Shown piece after piece: positions 55,235-63,805 of a DNA stretch of 64,000 nt (its first letter is position 1; each line of letters starts with the position of its first letter). This DNA comes from Desulfosarcina ovata subsp. ovata. Its GTDB lineage: Bacteria > Desulfobacterota > Desulfobacteria > Desulfobacterales > Desulfosarcinaceae. A program made the position numbers and the translations under genes. The notes below the pieces were generated by a model. That model searched no databases and was not told the origin of the DNA. It saw only the letters and a list, made by a program, of their open reading frames with translations. The stretch is from positions 5,365,724-5,429,723 of the forward strand of contig NZ_AP021879.1 of assembly GCF_009689005.1 (NCBI RefSeq). Reading direction: 5' to 3'.

Positions 55235-56745
55235 CTCGAGTTTTCGAAAAATAGTGCGGGACATTATTCTCAATATGTGCGATAATATTTCTGGAGGTGT
55301 ATAACATGCTGAAATAGAAGGGATAATAAGGATGAAGATTCCGTGCGCTAAGCCGCTCGCATTCCTTGTCACCGGGCTGTCCTTTTTGAAACCAGGGCTA
55401 ACCAACATTCAATTTGATAACATGATACTGGTCGCAACGGCCTTGGTATTGGGTTCTGGATTCAACCTGAGCCGCATTAGTCGAATGTGGTTGGAAGAAA
55501 AGGCGGTTAGCACGCTTTCTTATTTTTTATCCGATGCAAAATTTTACATCCCCGAGTTGCAATTGCTTTATGCCAAACGCATCCAGCAAATGTACACCCT
55601 TCAACCAGGTTATTTTCTGATCGACGACACAATGAAACACCATACCAAATTCTGCAAATGGATTCACGGTGTGTTTGTTTTATTCGATCATGCCTTTGGA
55701 ACGAACATGAAGGCAACCTGCCTTGTTTTTGTGTATTACAGTGATGGAAACCTTATCAAATTTCCAATCAATTTCAGAATGTTTCACAAAGAAACGGGGA
55801 CGATGCCTTGGCAAAGAGGGAAAGCCCATCCATACAAAACCAAGTATGCGCTTGCCGTCGAGATACTGGAGTGGGCATTGGAAGTCGGTTTCCCCCCTTC
55901 CATGGTGTTAGCGGATTCCTGGTTTTGCACAGGGCCGTTTATCAAAGAACTTAAACGCCTTGAGCTCAGTTATATTATCGAACTCAAACCCAATTACACG
56001 GTCAGGGTCCCATGCCAGCCCCCTAAGCTCACCCCCAAAGGGCGATTGTCAAAAAATCAATATTACACGCGGTCCCTGCCCGAGGTTTATAAATCCATTT
56101 CTTACGTTGAAAAATACGGCTTTACAGCAGACCCGGCAACTGGTAAAGCTCAAAAAGTTCTTTATCACACGAAGACTAAGACGCTTCGTTTAAATTCTAT
56201 AACTGGCAAGCATTGTGTTGTTGAAAGTGTTGATCCCACCACTCAAACCACGAAATATTTACTTACCGATCAACTCACTTGGGAAGCCGGTAAAATTCTC
56301 ATCACTTACAGCCATAGATGGGTAATTGAAGAGTTTTTCAGGAATGCGAAGCAGCTAACCGATATGGAGGGAGCCACTATCAGGAGTGAGCAAGGCGTAT
56401 CAATAACGATATGCCTGGTGTCCTGGATTGACTCCCTCCTCCATTTTGAAAACTACAAGCAAAGCACTGCTGGAAAACTGTCAAAGGGATCATTAACGAT
56501 CCCCTCAATTATACGTCAATCCCAATACGAAAATTTCAAGGCAGTATTTGAGAGACTGAAGGCGGACGAAGATTTTTATCGCAAGTGGTTAGAAGTGGAA
56601 GAGAAAAATATCTTCAGGTTCCGCAAACCGAGAAAAGAAGTGGAGTTGCTCGAACGGAACCAGAATCTCAACCCCCAAGAGGCTGCATAGCAATGAAAGT
56701 GCCATAATCACAATTTGTCAAAGAACTATTTTTCGAAAACTCGAG
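55235..56745 (+). mobile_element. IS701-family insertion sequence, 1511 bp
   Basis: Perfect inverted repeats of at least 21 bp begin CTCGAGTTTTCGAAAAATAG at 55235 and end with the complement at 56745. TATACA flanks both sides (55229-55234 and 56746-56751). IS701 elements usually duplicate 4 bp, so the true duplication may be shorter than these 6 matching bases. Confidence 0.9.
55332..56690 (+). CDS. IS701-family transposase
   Basis: 452 residues. DDE residues lie in GYFLIDDTMKHHTKFCKWIH, SMVLADSWFCTGPFIKELK, and the C-terminal YSHRWVIEEFFRNAKQLTDM. The start is preceded by AATAAGGATG; a ribosome-binding site AAGG is weak. The frame is intact. It belongs to the IS701/ISAba11-like group of DDE enzymes and should move the 55235-56745 element. 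Confidence 0.88.
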   Translation: MKIPCAKPLAFLVTGLSFLKPGLTNIQFDNMILVATALVLGSGFNLSRISRMWLEEKAVSTLSYFLSDAKFYIPELQLLYAKRIQQMYTLQPGYFLIDDTMKHHTKFCKWIHGVFVLFDHAFGTNMKATCLVFVYYSDGNLIKFPINFRMFHKETGTMPWQRGKAHPYKTKYALAVEILEWALEVGFPPSMVLADSWFCTGPFIKELKRLELSYIIELKPNYTVRVPCQPPKLTPKGRLSKNQYYTRSLPEVYKSISYVEKYGFTADPATGKAQKVLYHTKTKTLRLNSITGKHCVVESVDPTTQTTKYLLTDQLTWEAGKILITYSHRWVIEEFFRNAKQLTDMEGATIRSEQGVSITICLVSWIDSLLHFENYKQSTAGKLSKGSLTIPSIIRQSQYENFKAVFERLKADEDFYRKWLEVEEKNIFRFRKPRKEVELLERNQNLNPQEAA

Positions 56746-56895
56746 TATACAAATAGAATCAAAAAATCCTGATTATAACGGATTTTGGGGAGTTTGATTC
56801 CAATAAGCCGAACATACAGTGGCCTATCCCCCGACAAAAACACAACATGTTGATATTATTGAAGATTTGAGTCTAGACTTTTTACTAATAATTTT

Positions 56896-56940
56896 ATATA
56901 GTTAGAGACACATCCCGCCAAAGGAGGTCTCTAACTATAT
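56896..56940 (+). promoter_or_regulatory. Leader hairpin covering the transposase start codon
   Basis: ATATAGTTAGAGAC (56896-56909) and GTCTCTAACTATAT (56927-56940) form a perfect 14-bp stem. The ribosome-binding site AAGGAGG (56921-56927) is in the loop and the first two bases of the ATG are in the stem. Folding would limit translation, in particular from transcripts entering from outside the element. Confidence 0.8.
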
Positions 56941-58195
56941 GGGAATAGCAGATACAAGATCCGCTAACCGAAACAACAGAATCATATGTTTGCCCTTTTC
57001 TCAAGGCAATTATGAATGCAACATACTCAACCCGGTTGATTTCAGAACTTCCGTAAACAAAAGGATCGAACTGTTTCCGGAATTATTCCCGGCTGAAATC
57101 GAAAATGGATATCGGATGAAGGATCTTTATTACTCAAAAAAACAATCCATATGGATCCGTCGAATTAAAATATCCGGTGTTGCTTACACCATTCGTCCTT
57201 CATTTGTACTGCCATACCTCGTTGGATTTGTTGACGAAATCGAAGATGCAATGTTTTTTAGAAAGTTCGACATACCATTTTGGGCCATAAGTCGTGTTTT
57301 CGGAAAAGATCCCATGTATTGGTATCGAATCGAACAATCTATCGGGCGAAACAGCATTGTCGGAACAACTGTCCGAAATCCTCAAGATGTTCCCGAACAT
57401 CTTGCCGCTGATGAAAAGCATACTCGAATTTTAGGTGAAAAAACGTATGTGGCCACGACAGTTGGTGATGGCTGTATTCTCGGTGCAGCCGTTGCCAAAG
57501 ACGCCGGAGAACAAGCGTTAACAGATGCGTATCAAGTGTACAAACAAGAGGCCCAGTGTATAAAGCCGGAATATTCACCGGAAACCGTGAATATGGACGG
57601 CTGGAAAGCCACCCGAAATGCGTGGCAATTCCTCTTCCCGGCAGTAGTTATCATTTGCTGTTTTCTTCATGTGTTTATCAAAATTCGTGACCGTGCCAAA
57701 AAGAAATACCGAGATATTTTTGAAAACGCCGCATCAAAGCTATGGGAGTGTTATCGCGCTGAAAGTAAGGCATCGTTTTCCCAAAGAATAAGAAGGTTGT
57801 ACGAATGGTGCGAAAAGAATGCTGTGCCATCCGTTATCATAGATCCCATAACGAAGTTACGGAAAAACATTGCCGCCTATCGTGTTGCCTACGATCATCC
57901 TAAAGCACACCGAACCAGTAACATGGTTGACCGGTTGATGCAAAGAATGGATCGCCACCTGTACAGTACCCAATATTTTCATGGATCGATGGATGCAGCG
58001 CAGTTGAGTATTCGAGGATGGACGCTCATCAATAATTTTTCACCATACAATCCTCGAACGGTTAAGTTGCACAATGGATTTAAAAGTCCGGCGGAACAGC
58101 TAAACCAATTCAGATATCACAACAACTGGTTGCAAAACTTGTACGTTTCGGCTTCTTTGGGTGGGTACCGGAGACCTCCCCAAAATCCGATATAA
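56939..58195 (+). CDS. DDE transposase of unassigned family (IS256/MULE-like)
   Basis: 418 residues. Possible catalytic residues: Asp in EHLAADEKHTRILGEKTYVA, Asp in ETVNMDGWKATRNAWQFLFP, and a C-terminal helix pair (TSNMVDRLMQRMDRHLYSTQ). The CxxH-like segment VIICCFLHVFIKIRDRAKKK between the last two resembles the C/H insert of MULE and IS256-type enzymes. The 8-bp duplication and long inverted repeats are compatible with IS256-like elements, but I cannot confirm the family. Its TAA stop lies inside the right inverted repeat. Confidence 0.8.
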   Translation: MGIADTRSANRNNRIICLPFSQGNYECNILNPVDFRTSVNKRIELFPELFPAEIENGYRMKDLYYSKKQSIWIRRIKISGVAYTIRPSFVLPYLVGFVDEIEDAMFFRKFDIPFWAISRVFGKDPMYWYRIEQSIGRNSIVGTTVRNPQDVPEHLAADEKHTRILGEKTYVATTVGDGCILGAAVAKDAGEQALTDAYQVYKQEAQCIKPEYSPETVNMDGWKATRNAWQFLFPAVVIICCFLHVFIKIRDRAKKKYRDIFENAASKLWECYRAESKASFSQRIRRLYEWCEKNAVPSVIIDPITKLRKNIAAYRVAYDHPKAHRTSNMVDRLMQRMDRHLYSTQYFHGSMDAAQLSIRGWTLINNFSPYNPRTVKLHNGFKSPAEQLNQFRYHNNWLQNLYVSASLGGYRRPPQNPI

Positions 58196-58286
58196 TCAGA
58201 AAAAATCAAATCAGAAAGCTGATATGGTTGAACACTTGTCAAGAGAAAAACCTATCCATACCCAAAAAACTTGGGCCAATAATTTT

Positions 58287-58487
58287 CATCGAGCGTTTGG
58301 ATAGAGGCGGGGTCTGCAATAACGACGGTAGAGCACTCTGATATTCGCGGATTGGATACCGCATGACTAGGCTTCGTCGTGGAGCTGCCTCGGTCTAAAG
58401 ACGGGAGTTTCGGCCTGAAGGCCTATTCCGATAGCTTTTTCGAGGGTTCTCCAAACCGCGACCGCGCCCCTATCCAAAAGCTCGATG
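58287..58487. ncRNA. 201-bp inverted-repeat-bounded structured segment
   Basis: A 28-bp arm at 58287-58314 (beginning CATCGAGCGTTTGGATAG) pairs with 58460-58487 with about 24 matches. The interior has further short stems (GTTTCGGCCTGAAGGCC). It lies in the non-coding end of the IS110/IS1111-type element. It could be a guide RNA region or a small inserted element. No coding frame. Confidence 0.4.
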
Positions 58488-58645
58488 GCTATATTTGTTC
58501 TTTGATAAAGCCGATCCTTTCTTGAGCATTTTTAAAATCAATAAGTTCTTTTTCTATTTGCATCATCGATTATCGAGAAGTACTTATCCAGCTTCTTGAG
58601 CCGGAGCAACAGTCGCGCTTCTCTCGCCGTCGCTAATTCCCACCC

Positions 58646-58730
58646 AGCGTGGAAAGTCAGGGCTGTCAAGGCTGCGACCTTAGGGAGCACCCTTTAGGGC
58701 TTGGCCTTGATAGGCCTGGGTTTCCACGCT
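58646..58730 (-). ncRNA. Candidate guide (bridge/seek) RNA hairpin of the IS110/IS1111-type element
   Basis: Directly downstream of the recombinase stop, AGCGTGGAAA pairs with TTTCCACGCT. Inside, GTCAAGGC and GCCTTGAT form the continuation of the stem around an 85-nt structure. In IS1111-type elements the guide RNA is encoded downstream of the recombinase gene, which fits this position. The RNA is inferred from structure and position only. Confidence 0.45.
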
Positions 58731-58738
58731 ATAACAAA

Positions 58739-59857
58739 TCATCTTTCAGCGGCCACGATTGGAACAGCCCGGGCAATGGCCCAGATGAAACCGGCCAACT
58801 CGCGTGCAATCGCGGTGATGACCACGTTATGGTTTTTGCCCTTTGCAATCAACCTGCGGTAGCGGTGGCATAGTCGTAGCTGTGCATTCCAGGCAATATC
58901 CAAAACATCGTCCGGCAAGCCTTCCTGGCGTTTACGGATCGCCTTACTTTTCCGGGCCGGCATACGATAGGCCTGAGCCGATTCGATCAACGTCCTGCGG
59001 GCATGGGTATTGCCGGTTTTGGTAATGGGGCCTTTTTTGATGGTGCCACCGCTTGAATGCTCCGATGGGATCAGACCCAAATAGGCCATCAGCTGTGCCG
59101 GCGTATCGAAACGGCTCAGATCCCCCAGTTCAGCGACGACGGTCACCGCGCTGAGCAAAGAAATCCCCCTGAGCGCTTGCAGAGCCTCGATAACCGGAAG
59201 CAATCGACTGGTTTGGCAACATTGCTCAATCGCTTTTTCGATGCGCTTAACGCGGGCCTCATGGTCTCCCATGGCGTCCAGGTATTCGGTAAGGGCAATG
59301 TGCTGGGCCGGATGCGGCATCTTCAGATCCGCCAGCCAATTTAAATGCGCTTTACTCCATTTGCTTTTACCTGGATAATTGATCCCTTGTCGCAATAAAA
59401 AGGCATTGATCTGTTGTTTGACTTTGCGGAGCGATATTTGGATGTCTTTTCGTGCACGTACCAGGTCACGAAGTGCTTCATCGGCCTGATCGGGGACATA
59501 CACCGGCGTCAGTTCTCCGGAACGGTGGAGCGTCGCCAGGTGGGTTGCATCTCGGCGATCGTTTTTAACCCGATCACCGGTTTTTTTGGGGATCAGCGCC
59601 GGAGCAACGACAACGCAATCGATTCCCTTGCTTGTTAAATGCCTGTAGATTGGATATCCGCATGGACCTGCTTCATAAACACAATGCAATTCGGCGTTTT
59701 GTGAAATCAGTTTTCGCATGACGTTATCAATCTGCCCCAGGTCGTTGCTGATTTTTCCATACACTCGAACGTTTCCGTCACGTCCTTCATCGGCGATAGC
59801 AATGGTAATCGAATCTTTGTGGACATCCAAACCAACATACTTTACAATCTTTTTCAC
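58739..59857 (-). CDS. IS110-family DEDD transposase/recombinase
   Basis: 372 residues from GTG 59857, chosen because AGGAGG lies 6 bp upstream. The N-terminal RuvC-like DEDD domain has Asp in YVGLDVHKDSITIAI, Glu in HCVYEAGPCGYPIYRHL, and Asp residues in DRVKNDRRDATHLA. The C-terminal transposase_20 domain is ALRGISLLSAVTVVAELGDL, then AYLGLIPSEHSSGGTIKKGP with the likely catalytic Ser and ITKTGNTHARRTLIESA. These enzymes use a bridge or seek RNA to choose target and donor sites. Intact. Confidence 0.93.
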   Translation of the reverse strand: MKKIVKYVGLDVHKDSITIAIADEGRDGNVRVYGKISNDLGQIDNVMRKLISQNAELHCVYEAGPCGYPIYRHLTSKGIDCVVVAPALIPKKTGDRVKNDRRDATHLATLHRSGELTPVYVPDQADEALRDLVRARKDIQISLRKVKQQINAFLLRQGINYPGKSKWSKAHLNWLADLKMPHPAQHIALTEYLDAMGDHEARVKRIEKAIEQCCQTSRLLPVIEALQALRGISLLSAVTVVAELGDLSRFDTPAQLMAYLGLIPSEHSSGGTIKKGPITKTGNTHARRTLIESAQAYRMPARKSKAIRKRQEGLPDDVLDIAWNAQLRLCHRYRRLIAKGKNHNVVITAIARELAGFIWAIARAVPIVAAER

Positions 59858-59982
59858 GGCCTGCCTCCTTGATTTTGGCTCTGTAGTTAGGGTTGTTAAC
59901 GAACGCTTACTATAACCCACGTTTTCAAGGTTTGGCAGGCCTTTTTATTGCCGCGGTGGCTAACGTTCAACCATATTGTCTA

Positions 59983-61647
59983 ATGAGCATGAAAGCATTA
60001 AGTATTGCAAAAAAAGTGTGGTTCAGTTTGGGCATATTGGTCGCAGGGTACTTTATTTCCACGGCAACCGGTTACTACCTGGGGCAACGGACCGAAACCA
60101 TGGCCCTTGAGGCCTCCAACTTTCTCTTCCCGGCCACCATGCACAGCAACACCGCCCTAACTGCCTTCAAAGAGCAGATCAAGGGATATAACGACGCCGT
60201 GCTAATGGGCGAAGAATCCATATTTTCTCAGACCTGTGAGAAATCCGATGAGGTCAAACAGAACCTGGAAAACATCGTAAAAATGGATGCCATTGAATCG
60301 GCGTTTAAAACGGACATAAAAAAAACGTTGGTCACCTTGGCCGAATTTACCGACGACGCCCAAAAGATATACGGGGATATCAGCCGTGGCGAAGCCGAAA
60401 TCAGCGGATCCAAGATGGCGGTTTTGGCCAAGCAGACCCAGGAAATAAAGGACGCACTGGCCCGATACAAAGAATATCTGTCCAAACACCTGAAAGAAGA
60501 TCTGGGCCAAATCGGCAAAAGCTCCAAAAGCCAGCGTATAATGAACATCTGGTTGTTTGTGGTTGTGGTTTTGGTGGCGCTGCTCTTTGTCGCGTTCATC
60601 ATTAACTGCGCCATCAGTCGCCCCCTGAACAACACCGTAACTATGCTGCGTGATATCGCCGAAGGGGAAGGGGATCTGACCAAGCGTTTGGATGTGAGCA
60701 GCAGCGACGAAGTGGGTGAAGTAGCCAAGTGGTTCAACATCTTCATCGAAAAATTACAGGCCATCATCGGGGAGTTTTCTCAAAACGCAAACCAGCTCAA
60801 CAATGCTTCCAACAATCTGGCCGAATTGTCCGGCCACATGACCCAGGAAGCCATGGACATGTCCACCAAGTCCAACACTGTATCGGCGGCAACTGAAGAG
60901 ATGAGTACCAACCTCCACAACGTCGCAGCGGCCATAGAGGAGTCTAGTGCCAACACCTCAATGGTTGCATCAGCCGCGGAAGAGATGAATTCAACGATCA
61001 ACAATATCGCCCAGAACGCCGAACAAGCCCGCAACATTTCTGATGAGGCGGTCCAGCAGGCGACTACAGCTTCAGAGAAGATGACGGCATTAGGTGCTGC
61101 CGTTCAGGCCATTGGCAAAGTAACCGAAACCATCACCGAGATTTCTGAACAGACCAACCTGCTCGCGCTTAACGCCACCATTGAGGCGGCACGGGCCGGC
61201 GAGGCGGGCAAAGGGTTTGCCGTCGTGGCCAATGAAATCAAGGAACTGGCCAAGCAAACGGCGGAAGCAACCGGCGACATCAAGCGTCAGATCGATGAAG
61301 TGCAGAACACTACTGCCTCCACCGTTGATGAGATCGATTTGATTAGACGGGTCATCGACACCATCAACGAAAATGTGGCTACGATAGCCACCGCTGTGGA
61401 GGAACAGTCGGCCACTACCCATGAGATTGCCACCAACATCGCCCAGGCTTCCCAGGGAATTCAGGACGTCAACGAAAACGTCAATCAATCGTCAAGGGCG
61501 GCAGGGGAAATCACCAGTACTATCGGTGAGGTAAACCTGTCTGCCAATGAATTTTCAAATAGCAGTGAACAGGTAAACATCAGCGCTCAGGACCTTAAAC
61601 AGATGGCCACGAACTTGATGAAAAATGTCAATAGATTCAGAATGTAA
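59983..61647 (+). CDS. Methyl-accepting chemotaxis protein
   Basis: 554 residues from ATG 59983. TM1 (VWFSLGILVAGYFISTATGY), a helical periplasmic sensor of about 170 residues, TM2 (LFVVVVLVALLFVAFIINCA), HAMP, and a long cytoplasmic coiled coil with the conserved tip ITEISEQTNLLALNATIEAA, then RAGEAGKGFAVVANEIKELA. It would signal through CheW-CheA. The IS110/IS1111-type end lies only 6 bp upstream of the ATG and no ribosome-binding site is visible, so the native 5' region seems to have been displaced. It is followed by a binding-protein and a porin-like gene. Confidence 0.92.
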   Translation: MSMKALSIAKKVWFSLGILVAGYFISTATGYYLGQRTETMALEASNFLFPATMHSNTALTAFKEQIKGYNDAVLMGEESIFSQTCEKSDEVKQNLENIVKMDAIESAFKTDIKKTLVTLAEFTDDAQKIYGDISRGEAEISGSKMAVLAKQTQEIKDALARYKEYLSKHLKEDLGQIGKSSKSQRIMNIWLFVVVVLVALLFVAFIINCAISRPLNNTVTMLRDIAEGEGDLTKRLDVSSSDEVGEVAKWFNIFIEKLQAIIGEFSQNANQLNNASNNLAELSGHMTQEAMDMSTKSNTVSAATEEMSTNLHNVAAAIEESSANTSMVASAAEEMNSTINNIAQNAEQARNISDEAVQQATTASEKMTALGAAVQAIGKVTETITEISEQTNLLALNATIEAARAGEAGKGFAVVANEIKELAKQTAEATGDIKRQIDEVQNTTASTVDEIDLIRRVIDTINENVATIATAVEEQSATTHEIATNIAQASQGIQDVNENVNQSSRAAGEITSTIGEVNLSANEFSNSSEQVNISAQDLKQMATNLMKNVNRFRM

Positions 61648-61670
61648 TAATCATTATCAGGAGGTTTAAA

Positions 61671-62117
61671 ATGAACAAAGGTAGGTATCTATTAATCTTA
61701 GCGATCGGCGGACTTGTTCTGTTGGTGGCCATGGCAGTACCCCACGGCGGGGCATGGGCCGCGGATGTGAGAGTCATCGCAAACAAGGGTATCGCAGAGG
61801 ACTCCGTGGATGCCAACATGGTCAAGGATATTTTCCTGGGCAAGAAAAGTTCATGGAGTGACGGCAGCCCCATTGAGTTCGTGATCCTGGAATCCGGATC
61901 TGACCACGATCTCTTTTTGAAAACTTATGTGAAGAAGACCGCAAAACAATTCTCCACCTATTGGAAAAAACAGGTCTTCACGGGTAAAGGCGCCATGCCC
62001 AAAGCCTTTGCTTCCGAAGGGGAGCTGATATCGTATGTGTCGGGCAACAGCGGTGTGGTGGGATATGTATCTGGCGCAGCCGATACGGCCTCCGTTAAAG
62101 TGATTAGCGAACAATAG
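61671..62117 (+). CDS. Small periplasmic phosphate-binding-like protein
   Basis: 148 residues with a signal peptide (LLILAIGGLVLLVAMAVPHG ... AWAADV). The mature part is a short PstS-like type II binding fold: VRVIANKGIAEDSVDANMVK, DIFLGKKSSWSDGSPIEFVI and SYVSGNSGVVGYVSG. It is about half the size of PstS and lacks its N-terminal lobe, a form common beside chemoreceptors and porins in this group. AGGAGG lies upstream. It begins 24 bp after the chemoreceptor stop, so it may present a ligand to the receptor. The ligand is unknown. Confidence 0.82.
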   Translation: MNKGRYLLILAIGGLVLLVAMAVPHGGAWAADVRVIANKGIAEDSVDANMVKDIFLGKKSSWSDGSPIEFVILESGSDHDLFLKTYVKKTAKQFSTYWKKQVFTGKGAMPKAFASEGELISYVSGNSGVVGYVSGAADTASVKVISEQ

Positions 62118-62132
62118 AAGGAGAGAAATACA

Positions 62133-63320
62133 ATGAAAAATAAAACGATTGTGATCTTATTAATTTTGTTGACGGCCGGCTCGGGATTGACGATGAATGT
62201 TGCCGGTGCGGCCACCTTGGGTGGCGTGGACATCCACGGATTCATTTCCCAGGGCTTTCTATATAGCAATGAGTACAACTACCTGGCCCACAACAGCAAA
62301 GACGGCAGCTTTGAATATAACGAAATAGGTGTCAATTTTAGCAAGCAATTGACCGATAAGCTGCGTGCCGGACTGCAGCTGTTCTCCCGCGATGTGGGCG
62401 ATGCCGCCAACAATAAAATCACCTTGGACTGGGCTTATGGCGACTATCGTTTTCAAGACTGGCTGGGCATACGGGCCGGCAGGATCAAACTGCCTTTAGG
62501 CTTGTACAACGAAACCCGGGATATGGACATGCTGCGTACCAGTATCGTCCTTCCCCAGGGGATTTATAATGACTTGACCAGAGACACCCTGATTGCCGTA
62601 AATGGTGCAGGCCTATACGGGGATGTGGATTTAAAGATTGCTGGCAGTCTCAATTACCAGTTTATCGCTGGTAGTCTGAATATAGATAACGACAGTGGCG
62701 TTGGTAAAGCATTCGATAATGGTTTTGCCAGTTCGGGATTAAGGGTTAACGGTGATATGGATTCAGATACATCCTACATTGGAGCCCTTCGGTGGGAGAC
62801 GCCGATAGACGGTCTTAAACTGGGGTACACTTATTTCCATGCACCTGCTGATACTCCCGTACTGGTAGGCGGTGTTATGGAGGCCACTTTATCGAATACC
62901 TTTCAATTTCATGTCGGTTCGGTTGAATATACGTGGAACAATCTGGTTTTATCGGCCGAATATATGCAAAGGAAAACGGATTCCGAGGTGTTGGGTACGG
63001 ATTCAACCGCTAAAGCTGAAAGTTATTACTTGATGGCCTCCTATGCGTTATACGACTGGATGACCCTAGGCGCTTACTATTCGGTGTATTACCCGCATAA
63101 GGACGACAAGGATGGCGATGATCTGGCCATTGACCATAATGCATGGGAAAAAGATCTGGCCTTGACGCTACGCTTCGATATTAACGATTATATGGTTTTT
63201 AAAATTGAAGGGCACGCTGTCGACGGTACAGCCAATGTCCTAGCGGCTGACAATACCGGCAATGACTTCGACGAGTCGGACTGGTATTACGGTGCCGCTA
63301 AAGTGACTTTTAGTTTCTAA
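62133..63320 (+). CDS. Outer-membrane porin-like beta-barrel protein
   Basis: 395 residues. Signal peptide (VILLILLTAGSGLTMNVAGA, cleavage after AGA-like site). The mature protein is rich in alternating aromatic and polar strands (GYTYFHAPAD, FQFHVGSVEYTWNNLVLSAE, YYLMASYALYDWMTLGAYYS) and ends in the outer-membrane signal VTFSF with a C-terminal Phe. GGAGAG lies upstream, 15 bp after the binding-protein gene, so it is the last gene of the operon. Substrate unknown; with the binding protein it may serve an anionic nutrient. Confidence 0.85.
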   Translation: MKNKTIVILLILLTAGSGLTMNVAGAATLGGVDIHGFISQGFLYSNEYNYLAHNSKDGSFEYNEIGVNFSKQLTDKLRAGLQLFSRDVGDAANNKITLDWAYGDYRFQDWLGIRAGRIKLPLGLYNETRDMDMLRTSIVLPQGIYNDLTRDTLIAVNGAGLYGDVDLKIAGSLNYQFIAGSLNIDNDSGVGKAFDNGFASSGLRVNGDMDSDTSYIGALRWETPIDGLKLGYTYFHAPADTPVLVGGVMEATLSNTFQFHVGSVEYTWNNLVLSAEYMQRKTDSEVLGTDSTAKAESYYLMASYALYDWMTLGAYYSVYYPHKDDKDGDDLAIDHNAWEKDLALTLRFDINDYMVFKIEGHAVDGTANVLAADNTGNDFDESDWYYGAAKVTFSF

Positions 63321-63385
63321 CCCATACCCCGTTGTTGTACCATCACCTGTTTTTCTCTCTATTCCCTTCATCAGTTGGTAAAAAA

Positions 63386-63407
63386 TAAGGGGGGGTGCCC
63401 CCCCTTA
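63386..63407. terminator. Strong GC hairpin after the porin-like gene
   Basis: TAAGGGGGGG TG CCCCCCCTTA, a perfect 10-bp stem with a 2-nt loop. On the minus strand it is followed by TTTTTT; on the plus strand there is no T-run. It may act in both directions. Confidence 0.65.
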
Positions 63408-63577
63408 CCCAATCATGCCTTTACCATGATCGCATATGGATAGCTGGTAAACGTTCACTGAGTCAAACCCGTATTCACTAAATATAGGATAAGCCAGGCA
63501 GAGAGCTATAGATAAAAGTTATAATTGTAATTGTTTCTTGGAACGCTTCTGAGTGACTATGGTGTTTAAGATTTGGC

Positions 63578-63718
63578 AATGCCGCCCAGGGTATCGGGAA
63601 AGTGGTAGAGACAATTACCGAGATATCGGAACAGGTCAACTTGCTGGCGTTGAATGCGACCATCGAAGCAGCACTGGCAGGAGACGCCGGAAAAAGTTTT
63701 GCTATAGTAGCAAAATAG
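63578..63718 (+). pseudogene. Fragment of a chemoreceptor signalling domain
   Basis: 47 codons reading NAAQGIGKVVETITEISEQV, then NLLALNATIEAALAGDAGKS and FAIVAK plus stop. This is the conserved tip of a methyl-accepting chemotaxis protein, similar to residues of the intact gene at 59983-61647. RAGE has become LAGD and the frame stops inside the domain, so it is a decayed duplicate. Confidence 0.85.
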
Positions 63719-63805
63719 TACCCACTGTGTAAAGAGAAATCAAGTTTGGTATGAATGGGTTAGCGCTTGGTTCCGCCGCTGACTTCTATCCAGGTCGTTA
63801 TTTAT

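Larger units (their letters stand above)
56769..58199 (+). mobile_element. Insertion sequence with 24-bp inverted repeats, 1431 bp
   Basis: The inverted repeats begin CTGATTATAACGGATTTTGG at 56769 and, read inward from 58199, CTGATTATATCGGATTTTGG; one mismatch in 24. AAAAAATC flanks both ends (56761-56768 and 58200-58207), an 8-bp target duplication. It starts 23 bp after the IS701 element. Confidence 0.93.
58222..59976 (-). mobile_element. IS110/IS1111-type element
   Basis: ATATGGTTGAAC at 58222-58233 and its complement at 59965-59976 are 12-bp inverted repeats, as found subterminally in the IS1111 group. Between them lie a DEDD recombinase gene and about 500 bp of structured non-coding DNA downstream of it. 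Exact ends are uncertain because this group makes no clear target duplication. Confidence 0.7.
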
